The position numbers and the translations under genes were made by a program. Shown here piece after piece: positions 8,190 to 13,308 of a stretch of 13,308 nt of DNA (its first letter is position 1; each line of letters begins with the position of its first letter). Source of the stretch: DATEZO01 sp035255485 (GTDB lineage Bacteria > Pseudomonadota > Gammaproteobacteria > Burkholderiales > Burkholderiaceae_D). The stretch spans positions 1 through 13,308 of the forward strand of contig DATEZO010000159.1 in assembly GCA_035255485.1 (NCBI GenBank), written 5' to 3'. The notes beneath the pieces were generated by a model. It did no database searches, was not told the origin of the DNA, and saw only the letters and a program-made list of their open reading frames with translations.

Positions 8190-8708
8190 ATGTTTATGCG
8201 ACATCAATTCATGCTTGTTTCCGCAATGGTTGCCTTTGCCGGCATCGCGGGAGCGCAAACTCCATCTTCGCCTTCCTTGTCATCCGATATGCCGGCGACA
8301 ACACCTGTTCCGGCGGCATCGGTACCCGATGCCGCTACGCCACGGCCGGCTGAGGCAAGTCCTGCCGCACCAGCGCCTTCATCCGGCACAACCAGCAGCG
8401 GAACCAGTGCAACTGAACCGTCAGGCGCAACATCGCCGCCAGCCGCTGCCGCAGCACCAGTAACGGCACCAGTCACCGTCACCACCATGACGATAGAGAA
8501 TACCCATCAAGCTTCCGAAACACGGGATGACCCATATATCCAGCGGCGCATAGCAAAGAAGCAGGCAAAGGCGGAATACAAGGCGCGTGTGAAAGCGGCA
8601 AAACAGGATTATCGTGCCGAGAAAAAAGAAGCGAACCAGGAATTGAAGGCAGCACGCCAGGGCGAGGGAGCGCATCCGGCAAATGAGACGAACAGCACCG
8701 GCCAATAA
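8190..8708 (+). CDS. Small exported Ala/Pro/Ser/Thr-rich protein with Lys/Ala-rich helical tail
   Basis: The 172-aa product has a signal peptide (residues 1-22: MFMRHQFMLVSAMVAFAGIA, then GA and a cut near AGA-QT). About 75 residues of low-complexity Ala/Pro/Ser/Thr linker follow, then a charged helix from about 113 to 157 (YIQRRIAKKQAKAEYKARVK, then a run rich in KxxxxxYRAEKKEANQ). The pattern suggests a periplasmic or cell-wall-facing protein, with the flexible linker spacing a basic coiled or envelope-binding helix. No enzyme motif and no family are recognised. Start 8190 is supported by AAAGGA at good spacing; a second ATG six bases downstream is less likely. The PBP gene ends about 250 nt upstream on the same strand, so a linked envelope role is possible but unproven. 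Confidence 0.75.
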   Translation: MFMRHQFMLVSAMVAFAGIAGAQTPSSPSLSSDMPATTPVPAASVPDAATPRPAEASPAAPAPSSGTTSSGTSATEPSGATSPPAAAAAPVTAPVTVTTMTIENTHQASETRDDPYIQRRIAKKQAKAEYKARVKAAKQDYRAEKKEANQELKAARQGEGAHPANETNSTGQ

Positions 8709-8786
8709 TCGCATATGCCGTTTGCGTGATGGCGCAGGGTGATGCGTCTGGCACTTCAAAGATCCACGCACCCTCTCTTGTACAGG

Positions 8787-8829
8787 CTGGCCGTCGTAGC
8801 GGGTATGCAGCAGCGCCCCGGACGGCCAG
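8787..8829. repeat. 9-bp inverted repeat between converging genes
   Basis: CTGGCCGTC (8787-8795) and GACGGCCAG (8821-8829) are perfect inverted arms with a 25-nt loop. They sit between the converging 8190 gene and the TehA-like gene. A second 7-bp repeat, GTAGAAA (8829-8835) and TTTCTAC (8847-8853), abuts it and overlaps the transporter stop codon. No T-run follows either stem, so both may be mRNA 3'-end structures rather than intrinsic terminators. Confidence 0.35.
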
Positions 8830-8849
8830 TAGAAACATGGACGTTATTT

Positions 8850-9962
8850 CTACGCGGATCCTTCAGCTTTGTCGCAGCGAGAATGATATAAAGTATGCAA
8901 GCGACGCAGCAAACCGAACATAACACCGGCAAAAGCAAGCGTCCACGCGATGAGTGCGGTATACAGAAATATCGGTGGCAGGAAGGCAAGAAAATCAAAT
9001 CCCATCCCTCTCGTCATTTCATGCGTGCTGGCGGCATACATACCGAGCGGAAAAATTGCTCCCCAGTACAGCGGATCGTATCTCAGCGGGAACCGTTTCC
9101 AGCCATAGCGCCACACTCCCAGTACCAGCAACATCGGAATCCACCAGGTTCCAGTGGCCCAGTAAAATACGGTGAAGCCCTTGAGAAAAGGCAGCAGCGA
9201 CAGCAGGAAAGGCGCATCCGGTGCATTGATGATCAGCCGTGACCCTGCCAGGGTCGAAATTGCCATCGCGCCCATGTTGATCCAGTAGGGTGGCGACAGG
9301 TCGGCAGGTGAAAACCGAAAAAAGGTGTAACGGTAAAAAATCAGCGACATCATCCAGATATACAGCATGCCGCCCCACAGCCACATCGAAAGCGCAAAGA
9401 AATTCATCTCCAGCTTGTACGGCTGGTTGACGTGAGCGGCCAGCAGGGCGCTCAGCACCGCGATGGATTGCGTCGCCACCACCGCAAGCAGCCAGGCGCC
9501 GCTAATACCGCGGTCGAGCGTCGGTTTCTGTTCCTTGATCGTGAAGGCGGCGAAGATGGTGTAGGTCAGTCCGATCCACAGCACTATCGCTACCAGCCAG
9601 AATGCCAGACCGGCCTGATAATCGGTGGCCAGCAGCACGCATTGGCTGCCCATGATGCTGGAAGCGGCTATTGTGGTGAAGAATCCCGGTCCGCGCAGAT
9701 GATCGATCATGTCGCCAAAGAATTTACGCGGGTAACGCACCATGCGCAGCAGCGTCAGCAGCCACAGTACGCCGTATATGACGATATTCAGGCGAAACAG
9801 CACCTGGGCGACTACCGGCAGCCCCAGCATGTGCGCGGCAAGGGAAACGATCCCGGTTGCCATGGCCATGCCGAAATACGCAGGCGATAAAGTAGCCAGT
9901 CCGGAGGGCGCGGGTAACGCATTGCCAGGCGGTTGAACGGAGGCGGTAGAAATAGTTGTCAT
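8850..9962 (-). CDS. TDT/SLAC1-family membrane transporter (TehA-like)
   Basis: Members of the telluride-resistance/dicarboxylate transporter family (PF03595) are ten-helix inner-membrane channels or exporters for anions. The group includes E. coli TehA, plant SLAC1 and yeast malate permease. The 370-aa protein begins with a polar Pro-rich tail (1-25). It then has LSPAYFGMAMATGIVSLAAH, the conserved first helix, followed by about nine more hydrophobic segments. Later motifs include GSQCVLLA, FTVFYWATGTWWIPML and WGAIFPLGMYA with nearby HEMTRGMGF, typical of the family. Substrate cannot be read; the tellurite label is often only inherited. The ATG at 9962 has no clear Shine-Dalgarno. The upstream region has a good -10 (10009-10014), and the 88-aa gene is divergent. 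Confidence 0.88.
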   Translation of the reverse strand: MTTISTASVQPPGNALPAPSGLATLSPAYFGMAMATGIVSLAAHMLGLPVVAQVLFRLNIVIYGVLWLLTLLRMVRYPRKFFGDMIDHLRGPGFFTTIAASSIMGSQCVLLATDYQAGLAFWLVAIVLWIGLTYTIFAAFTIKEQKPTLDRGISGAWLLAVVATQSIAVLSALLAAHVNQPYKLEMNFFALSMWLWGGMLYIWMMSLIFYRYTFFRFSPADLSPPYWINMGAMAISTLAGSRLIINAPDAPFLLSLLPFLKGFTVFYWATGTWWIPMLLVLGVWRYGWKRFPLRYDPLYWGAIFPLGMYAASTHEMTRGMGFDFLAFLPPIFLYTALIAWTLAFAGVMFGLLRRLHTLYHSRCDKAEGSA

Positions 9963-9990
9963 TGTGTGCGAATTGGTTTCGATGCAGGTG

Positions 9991-10006
9991 CCTTGTCAGG
10001 CACGCC
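9991..10006 (-). promoter_or_regulatory. Leader hairpin of the TehA-like gene
   Basis: GTGCC and GGCAC arms flank a 6-nt loop (TTGTCA on plus) just after the candidate transcription start of the TehA-like gene. The stem is only five pairs and may be incidental. Confidence 0.2.
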
Positions 10007-10008
10007 GC

Positions 10009-10038
10009 ATTATAGGGTGTCACCATAATACTAAGCAA
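10009..10038 (-). promoter_or_regulatory. Promoter of the TehA-like gene with embedded operator-like palindrome
   Basis: The minus strand reads TATAAT, a perfect -10 hexamer, at 10009-10014, and TTGCTT 18 nt upstream at 10033-10038. This places a start site about 40 nt before the ATG. The spacer holds GGTGACACC (10016-10024), a 9-bp palindrome. It is framed by near-matching ATTAT/ATAAT arms with a 2-nt bulge (10009-10029). A regulator binding between -35 and -10 would block transcription. Confidence 0.45.
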
Positions 10039-10142
10039 CAGAATCCAATTTGCACAAGCGGACAGGTATCAAGTACAAGTTATGCACTAAGATTGATACA
10101 AATGCTTCATTTTGCCCCGTGTTCCCGATATGGAGGTCAGCC

Positions 10143-10409
10143 ATGCGATCCACTAAAGCCAGCGCCGCCGTCAGCCGTCTTAATGCGCGCGACACCGGAT
10201 ACCGTTATTCGCTCGGAATGAACGCCAGCGGTTTTTTTTATCTGCTGCGCGCCGTCGGTGGCGCAGCACCGCAAAAGGTCAGCGGCGACCTGACGCTGGA
10301 CGAATTCGTGGCATTCGCAAACAAGACTGGGCCGCAAAGGCCGGTGAAAATCGGCAAGCTGGATGTTGCATTTGAAAAACAGCTGGATAAAAGCAGGGAC
10401 GACAAATAG
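10143..10409 (+). CDS. Small orphan protein, uncharacterised (88 aa)
   Basis: The product is basic at both ends (MRSTKASAAVSRLNARDTGY and DVAFEKQLDKSRDDK). Its centre reads SGFFYLLRAVGGAAPQK and then DLTLDEFVAFANKTGPQRPV. There is no signal peptide and no membrane helix, and no domain is recognised. The start is set by a strong GGAGG six nucleotides before the ATG; an upstream in-frame ATG at 10050 lacks any such site and would run through the promoter region. It is transcribed divergently from the TehA-like transporter. A poor -10-like TACAAG at about 10074 is the only promoter hint. Confidence 0.7.
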   Translation: MRSTKASAAVSRLNARDTGYRYSLGMNASGFFYLLRAVGGAAPQKVSGDLTLDEFVAFANKTGPQRPVKIGKLDVAFEKQLDKSRDDK

Positions 10410-10582
10410 CGTAGTGCCGAAAATTGCCCCGCGCAACGCCACAAGGCGCATGTCCGACCGCAACCACCCTGGCTATCGGCGGCGCTGAATGTTTCCCCAC
10501 GACTTCAGCTCGTCATGCGCAGCGCGTACGCCATCAACCGTTTTTCCGGCAGGCAGGCTACCTCATATCCGCCCTATCCATT

Positions 10583-10942
10583 TCAGTCGGTGCCCGGCTC
10601 AATCGTCGTGATCGTGGCGGGATGCGTACCGAAGCGGTTTGGCTCTTTGGCCGGCTGCACCAGCAGGTAAATGGCAACGATCCAGCCGAGCACCGGAACG
10701 AGAGCGATCAGTTGCAGCCAGCCGCTACGGTCGGTGTCGTGCAGCCGCCGTGTCGCAGCTGCAATGGAAGGCAGCAGCGTCGCCAGATAAAAAAGGGAAG
10801 AAAGCTTGTTATTCACCAGAGACAACGCAGCACCGGCCAGCACGATGAATAGGCAAAACCACCAGTATTCAGGCCGGGACGCGCGGCCGCTGAAGTCAGC
10901 ATACTTGGAGAAACAGACTCGAATCGATTCGGTAAATGTCAT
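10583..10942 (-). CDS. DUF805 (YhaH-like) inner-membrane protein
   Basis: The 119-aa protein shows the DUF805 (PF05656) signature: SGRASRPEYWWF at residues 18-29, then ATRRLHDTDRSGW at 63-75, and EPNRFG near the C-terminus. About three hydrophobic helices lie around 30-45, 49-62 and 77-95. Family function is unknown. The ATG at 10942 follows AAAGGAG at suitable spacing. The gene follows DUF1810 across 127 nt that contain a terminator-like hairpin, so it probably has its own promoter. The 173 nt downstream of it (10410-10582) show no gene. Confidence 0.88.
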   Translation of the reverse strand: MTFTESIRVCFSKYADFSGRASRPEYWWFCLFIVLAGAALSLVNNKLSSLFYLATLLPSIAAATRRLHDTDRSGWLQLIALVPVLGWIVAIYLLVQPAKEPNRFGTHPATITTIEPGTD

Positions 10943-10985
10943 TTCTTGTCTCCTTTATTGAAGTTTTTGTATGTTCACTGATTTT

Positions 10986-11004
10986 CAAAAAGCCCGTTCG
11001 CCGG
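10986..11004 (-). terminator. Intrinsic terminator-like hairpin after DUF1810
   Basis: On the minus strand AGCCG and CGGGCT can pair (one bulge) around GCGAA, followed by TTTTTG. It lies about 65 nt past the DUF1810 stop, a fitting place for the end of the phosphofructokinase-DUF1810 transcript. The stem is short, so efficiency is uncertain. Confidence 0.4.
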
Positions 11005-11069
11005 CTGCCGCCATTAAATCAGATTACCGGTGATGCGCATATGCCAGCCGGTTTTGCCGCATACGCCAG

Positions 11070-11489
11070 TCAGAGCCGCACCAGCGTCAAGGGATCGGGT
11101 TCTCCGCCAAAATATTTCTGCAGGCATTCAACGAAGACCTCGCGGTCGGCAGCGGCCCTGGCAAACAAGGTCATCGATGAATGGAATTTCAGGTAATCAG
11201 GGTAGCCAAAAATGCTTTCGATCGCGCGATTATCCGCCTCGGCCACGAGCCGGCTGCATTCGCGCAGCCTCGCTCCCAGAATCGGATGCGCCAGATACGC
11301 CTTGGCCTCTTCGAGGGAAGAAATCGCGAACCTGCGCGCCATATCGCTGCTGCCCAATCCCTTGATCTGCGGGAAAATGAACCACATCCAGTGGCTGCGC
11401 TTCCTGCCGCTGCTCAGCTCCGCACATACGGTGCGGTAGACCGGCTGCTGGGCATCCACGAACCGCTGCAGATGGTATGGATCGTCCAT
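11070..11489 (-). CDS. DUF1810 family protein
   Basis: The 139-aa cytosolic protein starts MDDPYHLQRFVDAQQPVYRT, the usual DUF1810 (PF08837) N-terminus. It carries the conserved HWMWFIFPQIKGLGSS motif at about residues 34-49 and the helix EEAKAYLAHPILGARLRECS. FGYPDYLKFHSSMTLFA lies near the C-terminus. Family function is unknown, and members are sometimes mislabelled calpastatin. The start was set at the family-consensus Met (11489); the open frame to 11540 would overlap the phosphofructokinase gene. The gap to that stop is only 19 nt, so the two are probably co-transcribed. Confidence 0.9.
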   Translation of the reverse strand: MDDPYHLQRFVDAQQPVYRTVCAELSSGRKRSHWMWFIFPQIKGLGSSDMARRFAISSLEEAKAYLAHPILGARLRECSRLVAEADNRAIESIFGYPDYLKFHSSMTLFARAAADREVFVECLQKYFGGEPDPLTLVRL

Positions 11490-11508
11490 CACCCGGCCCC
11501 GGCAGCGC

Positions 11509-12732
11509 TTATTGGCCGGCAGCGTCCATCCTCTTGCCAACCGGACTGGATCTCAACCGGAAGGCATCCGGCATGCCGGATCCCAGCAGCGGGCGCAGGT
11601 ACAAACGGAAGGCATCCGTGACGTCGGTGCCGTTGGACGCAATGAACGCATCTTCCATCACGCGCGTCTTGCCCGCGACGGCCTCCAATGGCAGCAAATC
11701 GTAATCCACCGAATAAAAACCCGTACGGCGAATTGCCACCGATCCATCACGATTTCCCCACATGGCGAACTGGACCGCTTTCTCGCCGACCTCGCGCGCT
11801 TCGCGCTGATCCACATCGGAAACGCAGCCGATGAAGGAACGCTGCAGATAGCCGAACGTATCCCCGCGCACCCGCTTGATCTTCAGTTTCGACTTGATCT
11901 CCTCGCACAGCAAATCGGCCAGTGCGCCGGTGCCGGAGAGCTGCACATTGCCGTGCGCATCGTGTTCCAGTTCCCTGGCAAGCAGGCTGGCGATCGGCGC
12001 GCCCGATGCATCATGGATGCCTTCAGATACGGCAATGACGCAACGCCCGAAACGTTCGAACGTGGTCTTTACATCGGCCAAAAACCGGTCCAGCTCGAAG
12101 ACGCGCTCCGGCAGATAGATCAGATGCGGGCCGTCATCGGGAAACTTTTTGCCCAAGGCCGATGCTGCCGTCAAGAAACCGGCATGGCGGCCCATTACGA
12201 CGCCGACGTATACGCCCGGCAAGGCAGCGTTATCCAGGTTGGCGCCGGCAAATGCCTGCACCACAAAGCGCGCGGCCGAAGGAAATCCCGGCGTGTGATC
12301 GTTGCCGACCAGATCGTTGTCAATGGTTTTCGGAATATGCAGGCAGCGCAGCGGATAACCGGCCTTTTGCGCCTCGAGGCTGACGATGCGTACCGTATCC
12401 GATGAATCATTGCCGCCGATATAGAAAAAATGCTCGATTTCATGTGCGCGCAGCACCTTGAAAATTTCCTGGCAATACTTGATATCGGGCTTGTCGCGCG
12501 TAGAGCCCAATGCGGAGGAAGGCGTGCTGGCCACGAGCTCCAGGTTGTGGCTGGTTTCCTGCGTCAGATCGACGAAATCCTCATTCAGGATACCGCGCAC
12601 ACCATGCCGCGCACCATAAACCAGTTCAACATTGCGAAAGCGACGCGCTTCCAGCGCTACACCCACCATCGACTGGTTGATCACCGCCGTTGGACCGCCG
12701 CCTTGCGCGACAAGAATTTTTCCGGTTGCCAT
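11509..12732 (-). CDS. pfp: Pyrophosphate-dependent 6-phosphofructokinase
   Basis: The enzyme interconverts fructose 6-phosphate and fructose 1,6-bisphosphate using PPi, reversibly, at the key step of glycolysis. The 407-aa sequence has the phosphate-binding loop GGGPTAVINQS near residue 11. GGNDSSDT follows near 106, with Asp109 at the position that is Gly in ATP-dependent E. coli PfkA. PKTIDND starts at 134, with Lys135 replacing the Gly of ATP enzymes and Asp138 as catalytic base. MGRHAGFL follows at about 180. The Asp/Lys pair marks PPi specificity (family knowledge). The start at 12732 is preferred because GAGG lies about five bases before it; an ATG at 12747 lacks a site. DUF1810 follows 19 nt downstream. 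Confidence 0.92.
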   Translation of the reverse strand: MATGKILVAQGGGPTAVINQSMVGVALEARRFRNVELVYGARHGVRGILNEDFVDLTQETSHNLELVASTPSSALGSTRDKPDIKYCQEIFKVLRAHEIEHFFYIGGNDSSDTVRIVSLEAQKAGYPLRCLHIPKTIDNDLVGNDHTPGFPSAARFVVQAFAGANLDNAALPGVYVGVVMGRHAGFLTAASALGKKFPDDGPHLIYLPERVFELDRFLADVKTTFERFGRCVIAVSEGIHDASGAPIASLLARELEHDAHGNVQLSGTGALADLLCEEIKSKLKIKRVRGDTFGYLQRSFIGCVSDVDQREAREVGEKAVQFAMWGNRDGSVAIRRTGFYSVDYDLLPLEAVAGKTRVMEDAFIASNGTDVTDAFRLYLRPLLGSGMPDAFRLRSSPVGKRMDAAGQ

Positions 12733-12826
12733 TTTTTCCTCTGTCATTCATCGTTAAAGGCCAGGAGCGCTCCACCCTCGGAATACCCTACGCAAGACAC
12801 CGTATTTGTGCCGCTTTGGCAGCAAG

Positions 12827-12850
12827 GATGCAACATGGTGCCATTGCATC
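12827..12850. promoter_or_regulatory. 24-bp near-palindrome in the pfp leader
   Basis: GATGCAA (12827-12833) and TTGCATC (12844-12850) are perfect inverted arms. The inner ATGG/CCAT also pairs if a 2-nt bulge is allowed. It lies about 100 nt upstream of the pfp start and just downstream of the -10-like TACAAT, where a repressor site would act. Confidence 0.35.
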
Positions 12851-12910
12851 ACAGCGGGTGACGATTGTACTGAAAATGATCAAGCACCGAATGCAATTTC
12901 AATGAGAAAC

Positions 12911-12967
12911 GAGCCCGGCGAGTCAGCAGCAGCGGGCTGATGTATTGCAAGAATTCGGAGCCCGCTG
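12911..12967. repeat. Alternative hairpin elements (GAGCCCG repeats)
   Basis: AGCGGGCT (12931-12938) pairs perfectly with AGCCCGCT (12959-12966), extended one pair by C12930/G12967. It can also pair with AGCCCG (12912-12917). The outer two elements are direct repeats beginning GAGCCCG. The two pairings exclude each other. No T-run follows on either strand. Confidence 0.35.
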
Positions 12968-13110
12968 AAAACAGGCAGACAAAGGCCTGGATCAAAACTT
13001 TATCAGCCCCGCAGGAGTTTCATGAAGTACTTTGCGCCATTTGCAACACATGCCATCGAGCGCGTGGCTGCAAGCAGGAGAGCTGTCTTGATGTGCCGGC
13101 AGGAAATTCT

Positions 13111-13308
13111 CTATTCTGCCAAAGCATAGCCAGTCTCCAGTTCGGATCCCGGTGATATTGCATATCGGCTACCCGCATCGAACACCAGCAACGCACCATG
13201 CATGAGAGCCTGCACCGCACCCGCCGGCACCGGGCGCGATATCAGATAGCCCTGCAACTCATCGCAGCCAAGCGCCCGCAGCAGATGGGCCTGCTGTTGC
13301 GTCTCGAC
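13111..13308 (-). CDS. EAL-domain cyclic-di-GMP phosphodiesterase, C-terminal end (partial)
   Basis: Only the last 65 residues are in the window; the gene enters from the right edge. The sequence VETQQQAHLLRALGCDELQG then YLISRPVPAG is the C-terminal signature of EAL domains (normally VET, LGCD and QGYLxSRPxP). EAL domains hydrolyse c-di-GMP to pGpG. The catalytic EAL motif and any GGDEF, PAS or membrane parts lie outside the window, so activity cannot be judged. About 30 further residues (ALLVFDAGSRYAISPGSELE and on) follow the domain before the TAG stop. Confidence 0.88.
   Translation of the reverse strand, partial: VETQQQAHLLRALGCDELQGYLISRPVPAGAVQALMHGALLVFDAGSRYAISPGSELETGYALAE

Larger units (their letters stand above)
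12733..13110. other. 378-nt gap between pfp and the EAL gene, structured, no gene
   Basis: Neither strand shows a convincing coding region here. The pfp promoter should lie in the left half; the minus strand has TACAAT (a 5/6 -10) at 12864-12869 but no matching -35. The gap also holds a palindrome (12827-12850) and a set of alternative hairpins (12911-12967), described separately. Confidence 0.5.

Noticed and set aside
11512..12405. 297-aa plus-strand ORF opposite pfp
   Set aside because: The minus strand has intact phosphofructokinase motifs throughout, so this frame is a shadow.
13020..13220. 66-aa minus-strand ORF near the right edge
   Set aside because: It is out of frame with the EAL-domain C-terminus that occupies the same bases and is Cys/Arg-rich like a shadow.

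Overview
The window looks like ordinary chromosome from a betaproteobacterium, most likely Burkholderiales and possibly Oxalobacteraceae-like. This is inferred from the moderately high GC, the codon use, and the mix of a RdgC of the usual length, a DinB with a C-terminal clamp motif, a PPi-type phosphofructokinase and YIP1/DUF805/DUF1810 proteins. No rRNA, tRNA, insertion sequence, prophage or CRISPR array was seen. Most genes lie on the minus strand.

Left part (1-4305, all minus): rdgC, then dinB, an AzgA/NCS2 purine permease and a YIP1-family membrane protein. The order of transcription is yip1 -> permease -> dinB, with gaps of 45 and 59 nt, so these three may form one operon. rdgC lies a further 250 nt downstream and has its own candidate promoter. 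A perfect 8-bp hairpin sits just before the permease start codon.

Middle part (4306-8708): a 590-nt stretch holds only a degenerate-looking acidic ORF. It is followed by a divergent pair: a single-pass membrane protein resembling FliL (minus) and a bifunctional class A penicillin-binding protein (plus). The PBP has all its catalytic motifs and a long segment between its two domains that recalls Bacteroidota PBPs. Next comes a small exported Ala/Pro/Ser/Thr-rich protein with a Lys/Ala-rich helical tail.

Right part (8709-13308): a TDT/SLAC1-family (TehA-like) transporter is transcribed divergently from an 88-aa orphan gene. DUF805 and DUF1810 membrane/cytosolic genes follow. DUF1810 lies directly downstream of a PPi-dependent 6-phosphofructokinase and is probably co-transcribed with it. 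The window ends inside the C-terminus of an EAL-domain (cyclic-di-GMP phosphodiesterase) gene on the minus strand.

No convincing new multi-gene system was found. The most interesting items are the atypical class A PBP paired with a FliL-like protein, the hairpin at the permease start, the frameshifted acidic ORF, the two orphan small proteins, and the palindromic elements upstream of tehA-like and pfp.
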